Below, in pieces: positions 42,161 to 50,076 of a DNA stretch of 64,000 nucleotides (position 1 is its first letter; each line of letters opens with the position of its first letter). Both the position numbers and the translations under genes were made by a program. Source of the DNA: Pirellulales bacterium (GTDB lineage Bacteria; Planctomycetota; Planctomycetia; Pirellulales; PALSA-1355). Below the pieces are notes generated by a model that saw only the letters and a list, made by a program, of their open reading frames with translations, was not told where the DNA came from and did no database searches. The stretch covers positions 218,829 to 282,828 of the forward strand of contig JALHMI010000012.1 in NCBI GenBank assembly GCA_022844125.1, written 5' to 3'.

Positions 42161-43219
42161 TCAACTCTCCGCGCGGCGACTGTCTCGCAGCGGGCTGTAC
42201 GCCAGTCGAGCCGCGACGCGGAGCGCTTCGACCATGCCGCTCGATTCGGCGCGGCCCTGCCAGGCAAGATCGAACGCCGTGCCGTGCGCGACGCTCGTCC
42301 GCACGATCGGTAGTCCCAGCGTGACGTTCACCGCCTGGTGCATCGCCAACAGTTTGATCGCGATGTGCCCCTGGTCGTGATACATCGCCACCACGGCGTC
42401 GAACTCGCCAGCAACCGCGCGCGCGATCAGCGTGTCCGCGGGGAGCGGCCCGGTGAGGTCGAGCCCTTCGACCAGCCCACGCTCGACGGCCGGTTCAATG
42501 ATCGTCGACTCCTCGTCGCCGAACAGCCCGTCTTCACCGGCATGCGGATTGAGCGCGCACACGCCAACTGTCGGCCGCGCGCCTTTCAGTTCTTGCATCA
42601 CGCGCGACACCAGCCGCGACTTGCGCAGAACGCCTGCACTGGAAAGCGCGGCCAGCGCCTGCGCCACCGACATGTGCAGCGTGACGTGCACGATTGCCAA
42701 TCCCGCGTTCCCTCGCACCACGCTTCCCGGTCCGAGGTACAGCATCATCGCGAAATCGTCCACTCCGCACAGCTCGGCCAAGAGCTCGGTGTGGCCGGGA
42801 TAATGATGCCCGGCTTTCCAGAGTGCTCCCTTGTGCAGCGGCGCCGTGCAGATGCCATCGATCTCGCCGGCCAGCGCCATCCTCGCGGCCGCGATGAGCG
42901 CGTCGTAGGCAGCCTGACCGGCCCGGGCGTCGATCACGCCCGGCGGAACCTCGACCGCCTCAGCATTGACCGCACGCAGGCAGGGCATCAGGGTCGTGCT
43001 TCCCGCAGCCTCGGCCGGCGAATGGATCTCGACGACTTCCAGCGGACCACCAATCAGCTCTGCGGCCCGACGCATAATCTCGGGATGGCCCACGACCAGC
43101 GGCCGGCAAAAGGCGTGCACTTCGGCACGCTGCCAGGCGCTGGCAATCGTTTCTGGCCCAATTCCAGCAGGGTCGCCCATCGTGATGGCAATCAGTGGAA
43201 GCTTCATATCATGGATCAT
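42161..43219 (-). CDS. pdxA: 4-hydroxythreonine-4-phosphate dehydrogenase (PdxA)
   Basis: 352 residues; ATG 43207 is an alternative. PdxA oxidises 4-phosphohydroxy-L-threonine in the DXP-dependent route to pyridoxal 5'-phosphate. Motifs: PLIAITMGDPAGIGPETIAS, ICTAPLHKGALWKAGHHYPG (His), HTELLAELCGV, VCALNPHAGEDGLFGDEEST (metal His), VVAMYHDQGHIAIKLLAMHQ, VNVTLGLPIVRTSVAHGTAF. The length is slightly above the usual 330-340 because of the short C-terminal tail (SPLRDSRRAES). No pdxJ in the window. Confidence 0.95.
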   Translation of the reverse strand: MIHDMKLPLIAITMGDPAGIGPETIASAWQRAEVHAFCRPLVVGHPEIMRRAAELIGGPLEVVEIHSPAEAAGSTTLMPCLRAVNAEAVEVPPGVIDARAGQAAYDALIAAARMALAGEIDGICTAPLHKGALWKAGHHYPGHTELLAELCGVDDFAMMLYLGPGSVVRGNAGLAIVHVTLHMSVAQALAALSSAGVLRKSRLVSRVMQELKGARPTVGVCALNPHAGEDGLFGDEESTIIEPAVERGLVEGLDLTGPLPADTLIARAVAGEFDAVVAMYHDQGHIAIKLLAMHQAVNVTLGLPIVRTSVAHGTAFDLAWQGRAESSGMVEALRVAARLAYSPLRDSRRAES

Positions 43220-43297
43220 ATCCCGCCGGAGCGGCTGGACGAAGTGGCGGGGCGGTGGGTCTAATTAAGGTTTGCTGAACGAACGCACTACATGCGC

Positions 43298-43329
43298 GTT
43301 AGCCCCCGGCTTTGCCAGGGGGTTCTTGC
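43298..43329 (+). repeat. Family A palindromic repeat (A7)
   Basis: GTTAGCCCCCGGCTTTGCCA then GGGGGTTCTTGC, in the gap between divergent pdxA and the membrane gene. A frame of the next gene can be read through it, which would add 19 residues that belong to the repeat. Confidence 0.7.
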
Positions 43330-43348
43330 TCGAGCCCTCCTTGGTGCA

Positions 43349-43894
43349 ATGACTCGAATCTTCATGACGCTGGCCTGGTTCGCCCTGGTAATGATGGGGG
43401 CGACGCTGATCCTCGGCCTCTCGATCGATCTGCACACCGAGCAGCATTCGCCCGACATGCTGCGCTGGGCGACGGTGCATCGGCTGAGCGGCGTGTCGAC
43501 GGCGCTCGTGGTCGTCCTGGTGCACAGCATCGTGGTCACCTACTTCATTGGCACCAGTCGCTGGGTGAAGGAAGTCAGCGAGGCTTACTCGCTGGGCAAT
43601 GAGTACATCATTCGTGCGAACACGCTCAAACGAAGGACGTTCCCCTGGGCCGTCATGGGGATGCTGACCGTGGTCGCCGTCGGAGCGCTCGGAGCCGCCG
43701 CCGATCCATCGACCGGGCGTGCAAACACGATCAACTGGGTGACGCCGCATCTGATCGGAGCGCTCACCGGTTTGTCGTTCATCGCCTACACGTTCTTCGT
43801 TGAGTGGAACAACATCCACGCCAATCACGTCGTCATTGCCGACGTGCTCACCGAAGTCCAGCGGATTCGCGCCGAACGTGGCCTGGAAGTGTAG
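43349..43894 (+). CDS. Hypothetical inner-membrane protein
   Basis: 181 residues from ATG 43349, which I prefer over the start at 43292 because repeat A7 lies there. Four helices: FMTLAWFALVMMGATLILGL, STALVVVLVHSIVVTYFIGT, VMGMLTVVAVGALGAAADPS and LIGALTGLSFIAYTFFVEWN. In the loops lie RWVKEVSEAYSLGNEYIIRA and NTINWVTPH. The last helix ends in ANHVVIADVLTEVQRIRAER, a charged helix. Family not recognised; the length and layout are typical of planctomycete-only inner membrane proteins. Confidence 0.7.
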   Translation: MTRIFMTLAWFALVMMGATLILGLSIDLHTEQHSPDMLRWATVHRLSGVSTALVVVLVHSIVVTYFIGTSRWVKEVSEAYSLGNEYIIRANTLKRRTFPWAVMGMLTVVAVGALGAAADPSTGRANTINWVTPHLIGALTGLSFIAYTFFVEWNNIHANHVVIADVLTEVQRIRAERGLEV

Positions 43895-43921
43895 GGCAGG
43901 GGAGGGGGGCGCCGCGTGACG

Positions 43922-43956
43922 CAGTTCCCATGGAAGGTATTCCATGGGCTTTCTAG
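43922..43956 (+). repeat. Family B palindromic repeat (B2)
   Basis: CAGTTCCCATGGAAGGTATT then CCATGGGCTTTCTAG. The stem is CCCATGGAA/TTCCATGGG around GGTA. It overlaps the ZIP stop codon (43953-43955) and lies between convergent genes. Confidence 0.7.
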
Positions 43957-44906
43957 TGAGCGTGGCCGTCGTGAGCGGCACCGTCGTGCTGTTCTTGCGA
44001 TTCTTGTTCTTGTGCCGCGGCCGGCCCGTGATAGTGATCGTGCCCGCTGGCTTCCAGGAACACGGTGCCCCAGGCCAGGGCGATGCCTGCCAGTAGCGAC
44101 ATGGAAAGGGCCAATCGATCGTGCCGGTGGAATTGCAGTTCCGGCAACAGGTCGCCCGTCGCGATGCACAGGAACGCGCCGGCGGCGAAGCCCAGGGTCT
44201 GGCCCAGTCCGGCCGACGAGCCGGCGGCATTCGTGAGCGTGTAAAACACAATAATTCCCAGCGGCGTGACCAGCGCGTAAGCCGCGTTGAGCAGATGCCG
44301 CGCCCGCGTGCTCTTGCCGGCGGCAGCCATCATCGTGCCGATGGTGAGCGAGTCGAACGGCTTGTGCAGCGCTACGGCCAACAGCGCGCCGATCCCGGCC
44401 AGCAGTACGCCGTGGCCTTCTTCACTCTTTACCGCGGCGGCAAGCGTCACGCCGTCGACCAGGCCGTGCAGCGTCAGTCCGATGATCACGCCCACCCAGG
44501 AGAACGCCAACCGCGAGTGGCCGTGCCCGTGGCTTTGACCATGATGGTGCTGGTGGGAATGAGCCGGTGCATGATCTTGGTCAGGATCGCAACCGCCATC
44601 TTCGAGCAGCGGCGACTCTTCGCCCGGCGCTTCGTGATGATGGAAGTGGAAGAACCGCTCGAGAAAGAACATGAACAGAAAGCCGCCGAGCACCCAGAAC
44701 ATCGTCACGTCGATCGACCCCAGCGCCGCAAAGCTGTGCGGCAGCAGGTGCAACAGGCCGATTCCCAGCACGATGCCCGACACGAAGCTGATCGCAATCT
44801 GCATCCGCTTGTGGGTCAATTCGACGACCAGCGGAATCCAGCCGCCGGCGAGCGAAGCGCCCACGCAGATCAGCGAATAGACGAAGAGCAGGGCGACAGG
44901 TTGCAT
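43953..44906 (-). CDS. ZIP family metal transporter
   Basis: 317 residues from ATG 44906. Eight helices. The pattern HAPAHSHQHHHGQSHGHGHS between helices 3 and 4 is the His-rich cytosolic loop. Helix 4 is IIGLTLHGLVDGVTLAAAVK (HG-VDG) and helix 5 is LLAVALHKPFDSLTIGTMMA (HK), the metal-binding pair of ZIPs. The C-terminus (SGHDHYHGPAAAQEQESQEQ then HDGAAHDGHAH) is also His-rich. It would import zinc, iron or manganese into the cytosol. An in-frame extension to 45107 runs through repeat A8 and is rejected. The repeat B2 overlaps its stop codon. Confidence 0.92.
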   Translation of the reverse strand: MQPVALLFVYSLICVGASLAGGWIPLVVELTHKRMQIAISFVSGIVLGIGLLHLLPHSFAALGSIDVTMFWVLGGFLFMFFLERFFHFHHHEAPGEESPLLEDGGCDPDQDHAPAHSHQHHHGQSHGHGHSRLAFSWVGVIIGLTLHGLVDGVTLAAAVKSEEGHGVLLAGIGALLAVALHKPFDSLTIGTMMAAAGKSTRARHLLNAAYALVTPLGIIVFYTLTNAAGSSAGLGQTLGFAAGAFLCIATGDLLPELQFHRHDRLALSMSLLAGIALAWGTVFLEASGHDHYHGPAAAQEQESQEQHDGAAHDGHAH

Positions 44907-44994
44907 CGGGTGACCTCGGGCAAAGATCGTCAGTATCGCCCAAGGGGGAACTTTACGCCAGTGGCCGAGCGTAACTGCCGAATCGTTCACCATA

Positions 44995-45027
44995 GTAGCC
45001 CCCGGCTTTGCCGGGGGGTTCTGAGCG
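44995..45027 (+). repeat. Family A palindromic repeat (A8)
   Basis: GTAGCCCCCGGCTTTGCCGG then GGGGTTCTGAGC, a perfect family core, in the 200-base gap between the divergent ZIP and dtd genes. Confidence 0.75.
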
Positions 45028-45106
45028 GCAGTTTTGCACGGAGCTGCCGCGGTGTACCATCGGCGTTGACTTTTGGTTTCGATATCGACCGCATCGAGGT
45101 CCCGCA

Positions 45107-45556
45107 ATGCGTGCCGTTGTGCAGCGAGTCAGCCAGGCTCAGGTCGTCGTCGAGAATGATGTCGTCGGCCAGATCGGTCGCGGCTTCGTCGTACTGCTCG
45201 GCGTGGCCCAGGGCGACACTGCCGCCGACGTCTCAACCATGGCGGATAAGCTCGTGGGCCTGCGCGTGTTCGACGACGCCGAGGGGAAGATGAACCTGGC
45301 GCTGGCGGACGTCGGCGGCGCGATGCTCCTGGTCAGCCAGTTCACGCTGCTGGGCGATTGCCGCAAGGGACGCCGGCCGAGCTATGTCGAAGCCGCGCCG
45401 CCGGAACTCGCCGAGGCGCTGTATGAGCTCGTTGTCGCAGAAGTGCGTAAGCGCGGCATTGAAGTCGCTACTGGCCGCTTTCGCAAACACATGGACGTGA
45501 CCCTGACGAACGACGGCCCGGTGACGCTGCTGATCGACACTCGGAGAGTGTTCTGA
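45107..45556 (+). CDS. dtd: D-aminoacyl-tRNA deacylase (DTD)
   Basis: 149 residues from ATG 45107, the family's length. DTD removes D-amino acids (and Gly from tRNA-Ala) from misacylated tRNA. Motifs: [60 protein letters not shown] (SQFTL) and [19 protein letters not shown] (NxGPVT). Both motifs line the chiral pocket. Frames upstream of 45107 add 33 residues that look like spacer. Confidence 0.95.
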   Translation: MRAVVQRVSQAQVVVENDVVGQIGRGFVVLLGVAQGDTAADVSTMADKLVGLRVFDDAEGKMNLALADVGGAMLLVSQFTLLGDCRKGRRPSYVEAAPPELAEALYELVVAEVRKRGIEVATGRFRKHMDVTLTNDGPVTLLIDTRRVF

Positions 45557-45568
45557 AGAGTTAGCAAC

Positions 45569-45600
45569 AAGCCCACGGACTGCTTTCTGTGGGTTCGCCG
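45569..45600 (-). repeat. Family B palindromic repeat (B3, variant)
   Basis: GCCCACGGACTGCTTTCTGT then GGGTTCG on the plus strand, i.e. the inverted form. Its stem CCCACGGA/TCTGTGGG is imperfect. It occupies the 47-base gap between the convergent dtd and DUF457-type genes. Confidence 0.55.
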
Positions 45601-45603
45601 ATC

Positions 45604-46353
45604 CTAAAAAATCGGTTCCGGGGCAGGGGAGTGCGAACGTGGCCGCCAGGCGTTGCGATCCGGCGTGTCTTTGGATTTCTCCGGCTGCTCGGCAACCATC
45701 TCGGCTTCCATGCCAGGCATCTTCGGCAGCGGGGCAGGATCGGCCGTGATCATCAGCGCCAGCACGATCACGTTCGCGTACGTCGCCAGGTTGGCCCACC
45801 AGCAGTCGCCCCAGAACTTGAGTGCGGTGCCAAACGAACTTTTCAACCGCAGATGACGGAAGTCGATGCTCCAGATCTCATCCAGCACCAGATGCGAACC
45901 GAAACCGGCCATCACGGCCGTCGCGAAGAACACACGTGTCCACGGATTTTCATGGTCGCATATCAAGTAGGTGAGCATGCCGACAATGGCGAGCGCCGGC
46001 AGGCTGTGAAACATCCCGCGATGCACCGTGATCGACTTGAGTAGCCGGCCCATGCCGAAGCGTATCAGCAAGTACACGAGCCCGCCGGCAAGTACCATCG
46101 TCTCGGGCGTCAGCTCGTAACGCTGCCAGCGATGAATGAGCAGCAGGGGGACGACAGCCGCAGTGAACGAGACGCTTTCGCGCAGCGGAACGCCTGGCCC
46201 GCTGTCGAGATCCGGCAGCATGCCGCTGACGCCGCACAGACCCGCGCCCAGCATGCACGTCGACCAATGGGCGTCGTACATCGTGTATGCGCCGGCGCCG
46301 TAGGCCACGCCAAGAACACTGCTGGTGGTAATGTGCGTTTTGAAGCCGGCCAT
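45604..46353 (-). CDS. YdjM/DUF457-type membrane protein (metal-dependent hydrolase family)
   Basis: 249 residues from ATG 46353, with AAGGA eight bases upstream. The signature MAGFKTHITTSSVLGVAYGA, CGVSGMLPDLDSGPGVPLRE (PDLD) and VHRGMFHSLPALAIVGMLTY (HRG-FHS) mark the DUF457/YdjM family, with repeated helices (VVPLLLIHRWQRYELTPETM, VFFATAVMAGFGSHLVLDEI). The His and Asp are predicted metal ligands of inner-membrane hydrolases, although no substrate is known. The C-terminal tail is Pro/Arg-rich. An in-frame start at 46449 is possible but adds a non-conserved 32 residues. Confidence 0.88.
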   Translation of the reverse strand: MAGFKTHITTSSVLGVAYGAGAYTMYDAHWSTCMLGAGLCGVSGMLPDLDSGPGVPLRESVSFTAAVVPLLLIHRWQRYELTPETMVLAGGLVYLLIRFGMGRLLKSITVHRGMFHSLPALAIVGMLTYLICDHENPWTRVFFATAVMAGFGSHLVLDEIWSIDFRHLRLKSSFGTALKFWGDCWWANLATYANVIVLALMITADPAPLPKMPGMEAEMVAEQPEKSKDTPDRNAWRPRSHSPAPEPIF

Positions 46354-46677
46354 GAGGGCATCCTTGCCAAGAAGTCCGAAGTGCTGGCGAACAGTTCCTA
46401 GAGCTTGTGCGCGGGCGAGACTGTATCGGACAAATGCGCCTGCGGCCAAGATCAGTTTCGCCCCCCTATCCTGCCTGCAGCGCGAACTCTGGGAGTTGGC
46501 GCGTGAGACCGCAAGGCTGTCACGCCGCGGCTGGTCTTCTGGCCTTTAACCGAGACCGGTATACTTGCGCGGCTCGGTTCGGTCAGTCAAACCAGCACGG
46601 CTGAGCCGCCACGCGGTCATCCGTGGCACCCAGAACTCGAACCAGCGGCCGGATGAATTTCGGGAGGAAACCTGCAC
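46354..46677. other. Divergent spacer with a solo family E repeat
   Basis: 324 bases. It holds a possible -10 for cvpA (TATACT, 46560-46565, poor -35 at 17 bases) and a solo E repeat (46596-46628). No frame looks coding. Confidence 0.5.
46596..46628 (-). repeat. Solo family E palindromic repeat
   Basis: CACGGCTGAGCCGCCACGCG then GTCATCCGTGGCA. Clearly related to the right arm of the 50.4-kb E element (about 28 of 33 bases), and retains the GCCGC/GCGG inner stem partially. Confidence 0.6.
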
Positions 46678-47250
46678 GTGGAAGTTTACGACATCTGCAT
46701 GCTAGCGGTGCTGGTGCTGGCGACGCTCTTCGGAGCGTACAAAGGCATGGCCTGGCAAGTCGCCAGCCTGGCCAGCATCGTGGCCAGCTACCTGGTGGCG
46801 CTGCGGTTCAGCGAGCAGTTCGCGCCCCGCTTCGGCGACCAGGCGCCGCTCAACCGCTTCATCGCGATGTTCGTGTTGTACATGGTCACGTCGCTGGGCA
46901 TCTGGTTCGCCTTCCGAATCGTGAAGAACTTCATCGACCGGGTCCGGCTCCGGGAGTTCGACCGCCAGATGGGAGCCCTGGTCGGGGCGGCCAAGGGGGT
47001 CCTGCTGTGCGTGGCGATCACCTTCTTCGCCGTCACCCTGAGCGAGCGGGCCCGAAGTGCCGTCCTGCAGTCGAGGTCCGGGTTCGTGATCGCCCAGCTT
47101 CTGGATCGGGCAGAGGGGGTGATGCCGCGCGAGTTGCACAGCATGTTGGGCCCCTACCTGAACCGGCTGGAACAGGAGCTCAAACCGGGCCAGGAATCGG
47201 ACACAACTCCGCGGACCGCCAGCGGCCAAGCCGACGGCTACGGCGCGTAG
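46678..47250 (+). CDS. CvpA family membrane protein
   Basis: 190 residues with a GTG start; GGGAGGAAACCTGCAC supplies the ribosome binding site. Four transmembrane helices in the order LAVLVLATLFGAYKGMAWQV, ASIVASYLVALRF, FIAMFVLYMVTSLGIWFAFR and AKGVLLCVAITFFAVTLSER. The CvpA (colicin V production) family marks are GxxKG (GAYKGMAW) after helix 1 and DRQMGALVGAAKGVLLC before helix 4. The C-terminal part is soluble and Pro/Gln-rich. CvpA-type proteins have links to envelope homeostasis, but the role in this organism is open. Confidence 0.9.
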   Translation: MEVYDICMLAVLVLATLFGAYKGMAWQVASLASIVASYLVALRFSEQFAPRFGDQAPLNRFIAMFVLYMVTSLGIWFAFRIVKNFIDRVRLREFDRQMGALVGAAKGVLLCVAITFFAVTLSERARSAVLQSRSGFVIAQLLDRAEGVMPRELHSMLGPYLNRLEQELKPGQESDTTPRTASGQADGYGA

Positions 47251-47700
47251 CAGGGGAGGCGAATTTCGCCTGCGCGAGCTGCTCAGATTCCTGGATGCGA
47301 GTCGCCGAAAAACGACCGCCCAGAATGCCCCCAGAATGCACGCCGCACGGCACTTTGACATCGGGGTCAAATCTCGCTTCGCGCTCGCCACGACGCAGCA
47401 GGCGAGGGCAATTCGCAAGAACCAGGAAACCCCGTAAAACCCGGCAATCCGAGGCCAAAAACGAACATAAGAAACATTATCGGACGTTGGGGTGCGGTTC
47501 GGAAATGGGCCTCTCTTTGGCTCGAGTCACTCTCCCAAGCAGCTCACCATAAAGATGATTTGACATCTAAACCGCACGCTGAAACTACAGGCTCAGCAGC
47601 GCCGAGAAACGATCGCCCGCGCGCCGTTTCTGGCCGCTGGAAATTTTCCGCCGTGGTCCCCTGCTCTGACGACCCTCGGCGGAGTGCAAATCTGCTCCGG

Positions 47701-47735
47701 GAAGAAACCCACGGAAAGCATTCCGTGGGCTTGAT
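47701..47735 (+). repeat. Family B palindromic repeat (B4)
   Basis: GAAGAAACCCACGGAAAGCA then TTCCGTGGGCTTGAT. The stem CCCACGGAA/TTCCGTGGG is perfect, loop AGCA. Confidence 0.65.
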
Positions 47736-47767
47736 TCAGACGCCGCTTGGGGATGATTTCCGACTCG

Positions 47768-47790
47768 GCCGGGGCGAACTTCGCCCCGGC
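47768..47790. repeat. GC hairpin in the cvpA-accA spacer
   Basis: GCCGGGGCGAA pairs with TTCGCCCCGGC around a single base. This 23-base near-perfect palindrome is similar in kind to family A but shares no loop with it. Confidence 0.5.
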
Positions 47791-47886
47791 TGCCGGCACC
47801 CGATGTTCGCGCCCTGAGGAACAACCGGCGCGAATCTCACCCGCCGGCAGGATCGGACGAAACGGCACGCTGCGTCCAGGAGGTCG

Positions 47887-48039
47887 GGTGGCAGCGACAA
47901 CTTGCTTGTCGGTGTGCGCAGCACAAGAGGCTTCGGGCAGAGCGTAACCAACTAGGAAGGTTCGCCCTCAGTGAACGCGATTCTCCATCATCCCTCTTGG
48001 CCCCGGAGGCCCACTGACAAGCAAGTTGTCAGTGCCACC
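47887..48039 (+). repeat. Family C REPIN-like element (C2)
   Basis: 153 bases. It begins GGTGGCAGCGACAACTTG and ends AGCAAGTTGTCAGTGCCACC, with each end its own small hairpin. Compared with C1, both ends and the motifs GTGTGCGCAGCAC and GATCCCTCTTGG or CATCCCTCTTGG agree. Confidence 0.75.
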
Positions 48040-48068
48040 CGACACCAACGCAGGTCGCGGCGAGCCGA

Positions 48069-49055
48069 CTAGGCTTCGGTGCCTTCCGCCATCGCCGCTT
48101 CCAGGAAGACGCCCATCTGGCGGAACTTGTCGTACCGCTTGTCGACCAGGGTCTGAGACTTCTGGCCAACAAGTTCCTTGAGGCACTTCACCAGGTACAT
48201 CTTCATCCGGGCGGCCATCTGGTGATGATCGCGATGAGCGCCACCCAGCGGCTCTTCGATCACGTCGTCGACGACGCCCAGGCCCAGCAGGTGCTTGCTG
48301 GTCATCTTCAGCGCCGCGGCCGCTTGCTCGGCGTACGTTGAACTCTTCCAGAGAATGCCCGCGCAACCCTCGGGACTGATCACCGAGTAGTAGGCGTGCT
48401 CGAGCATGGCGACTTTATCGCCCACGCCAATGCCCAGCGCGCCGCCCGAGCCACCTTCTCCAATCACGATGCAGATGATCGGGGTCGGCAGCCGCGACAT
48501 CTCGAACATGTTCTGCGCGATCACTTGGGCCTGGCCACGTTCTTCGGCGCCGATGCCGGGATAAGCGCCTGGCGTGTCGATGAAGCAAATCACCGGCAGT
48601 TGGTACTTGGCGGCGAGCTTCATCTTGGCGAGCGCCTTGCGATAACCCTCGGGATGGGCGCAGCCGTGGTAACAGGCGATCCGTTCCTTGGTCGTCTTAC
48701 CTTTCTGGTGGCCGATGACCATCACCTTGTAGCCGTCGATCTTGGCGAAGCCAGTTCGCATCGCGCGGTCGTCGCCAAAGAACTTGTCGCCATGCAGTTC
48801 GACGAACTCATCGAACACGAGGTTCAGATAGTCGGTCGTCATCGGCCGCTCGGGGTGCCGCGCGACTTGCACGGTCTCCCACGGCGCCAGGTTGCTGTAG
48901 ACCCGTCTCTTGGTGTCGGCCAGATCGCGCTTCACGCGGCGGAGCTCTTCGCGAGCCTCCGCATCGTCGGAGGGCGATGCCTCGAGAGTTTGAACCTGAG
49001 CTTCCAACTCGGAGATGGGCCGCTCGAATCCAAAGCGGTGATTGGCAACTGGCAT
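48069..49055 (-). CDS. accA: Acetyl-CoA carboxylase carboxyltransferase subunit alpha
   Basis: 328 residues, the normal length. AccA with AccD forms the carboxyltransferase that transfers CO2 from carboxybiotin to acetyl-CoA at the start of fatty acid synthesis. The family signature elements are the coiled start FERPISELEAQVQTLEASPS, VARHPERPMTTDYLNLVFDE, FIDTPGAYPGIGAEERGQAQ, IGEGGSGGALGIGVGDKVAM and HAYYSVISPEGCAGILWKSS. No accD is nearby. The kinase gene upstream is on the same strand with a 130-base gap and may share a transcript. Confidence 0.95.
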   Translation of the reverse strand: MPVANHRFGFERPISELEAQVQTLEASPSDDAEAREELRRVKRDLADTKRRVYSNLAPWETVQVARHPERPMTTDYLNLVFDEFVELHGDKFFGDDRAMRTGFAKIDGYKVMVIGHQKGKTTKERIACYHGCAHPEGYRKALAKMKLAAKYQLPVICFIDTPGAYPGIGAEERGQAQVIAQNMFEMSRLPTPIICIVIGEGGSGGALGIGVGDKVAMLEHAYYSVISPEGCAGILWKSSTYAEQAAAALKMTSKHLLGLGVVDDVIEEPLGGAHRDHHQMAARMKMYLVKCLKELVGQKSQTLVDKRYDKFRQMGVFLEAAMAEGTEA

Positions 49056-49185
49056 CGCTCGCGTGCTCCGGCGTGACTTTTGATTCTCCTGCTGCCAGCG
49101 GTGCTGGCGCCGGCAGTGACAGCAAACCCCGCGGAAATCGCCGCGAATGCTGCGGGCCTTATTCTACATCGGCTGCCGCTTCGGA

Positions 49186-50076
49186 TCAGCCCTGACCGGC
49201 CGCCGGTTTTCGTGCTGCTGGCGGAACTTTATACACCGCTCGGGTGCGAATCTCGCCCAAAACGTCATCCATCGATGGCGGTCGATCGACCGGATTCTTT
49301 GCCAGCATGGCCTTCACCAGTGCGGCGAAGTCGTCGCTGACGTTGCGGTTATTCGCCTGCACGGGCGGAATCGGCGAGCGGAGGTGTTTGGTGAGCAGTT
49401 CTTGGGTGCTGGTGCCCGTGTAGGGTGGCTTGCCAGAGAGCAGTTCGTGAACCATGCAGCCGAAGCTGTAGATATCCGCCCGCTGATCGAGCGACTGCCC
49501 GCGAATCTGCTCGGGCGACATATAGCTGCGGGTGCCTTGAATCTTGCCGCGGCCGCTGAGCAGTCGGGCCAGCATGCCTTTGGGCTTAGTGGCCAGGGCA
49601 AAGTCGATCAGCTTCACGTCTCCCTGGTCGTTGACCAGAAAATTGTCGGGCTTGATATCGCGGTGGATCCAGCCATGCGAATGGAAGTAAGCGAGCCCTT
49701 CGGCGGCGCCGCGAATCCAGGTTGGCGCCAGCGGAGCGAGAGCTTCGACCCCCTGCACAATCCGCTGCTTGAGGTTCGGCGACGCGAACAGCTCCATCGC
49801 CAGATAGTGAGCTCCCTTGTCGCGGCCCAGGGTGAAAATGTGGATGACGTGCGGGTGATCGAGTGGTTTTCCGACTTCGTACTCGTGCTTGAGGTAGCCC
49901 AGCTCCACAGAATTCTTGGCCAGTTCGCCTTCGAGAATCTTGAGCGCCGAACGCTCGCCAGTCGAATCGTTGATGGCGTCGCAAACCACGCACGTGTTGC
50001 CAGAGCGAATCTCAGACAGGATTCGATACGGACCGAGATAGGTTCCACGTGCTGGCACGGCGTGGGTGACTCGCAA
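49186..50076 (-). CDS. Serine/threonine protein kinase with altered glycine loop and DFA in place of DFG
   Basis: 296 residues with a TTG start (GTG 50058 is possible), no membrane segment. The kinase domain fills the protein. The Gly loop EIRSGNTCVVCDA keeps only one of three glycines. The Lys is present in RSALKILEGEL. HSHGWIHRDIKPDNFLVNDQ gives the intact catalytic loop. The metal motif reads KLIDFALATKPKG, so DFA replaces DFG. IQGTRSYMSPEQIRGQSLDQ (activation loop), RADIYSFGCMVHELLSGKPP follow and the C-lobe ends NPVDRPPSMDDVLGEIRTRA. It may still bind ATP in an unusual way. The short C-terminal tail is basic and Ala/Pro-rich. Location cytosolic. Confidence 0.88.
   Translation of the reverse strand: MRVTHAVPARGTYLGPYRILSEIRSGNTCVVCDAINDSTGERSALKILEGELAKNSVELGYLKHEYEVGKPLDHPHVIHIFTLGRDKGAHYLAMELFASPNLKQRIVQGVEALAPLAPTWIRGAAEGLAYFHSHGWIHRDIKPDNFLVNDQGDVKLIDFALATKPKGMLARLLSGRGKIQGTRSYMSPEQIRGQSLDQRADIYSFGCMVHELLSGKPPYTGTSTQELLTKHLRSPIPPVQANNRNVSDDFAALVKAMLAKNPVDRPPSMDDVLGEIRTRAVYKVPPAARKPAAGQG

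Larger units (their letters stand above)
47251..48068. other. Long non-coding spacer with repeats B4 and C2
   Basis: 818 bases between cvpA and accA (convergent). It holds B4 (47701-47735), a perfect hairpin GCCGGGGCGAA/TTCGCCCCGGC (47768-47790) and the REPIN-like C2 (47887-48039). Open frames here lack family similarity. The part before 47560 contains nothing I can name. Confidence 0.6.

Noticed and set aside
43292..43348. Longer N-terminus for the membrane protein
   Set aside because: The first 19 residues are read from repeat A7; ATG 43349 precedes the first helix directly.
44907..45107. Longer N-terminus of the ZIP transporter
   Set aside because: Would run through repeat A8; the transporter starts with its first helix at ATG 44906.
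47351..47372. TTTGACATCGGGGTCAAA palindrome as an operator
   Set aside because: Short, has no paired -10 and is a word that I recall as frequent in such genomes; no regulatory context.
47560..47817. 85-codon frame in the cvpA-accA spacer
   Set aside because: No family features; overlaps repeat B4 and a GC hairpin, and its composition is that of spacer DNA.
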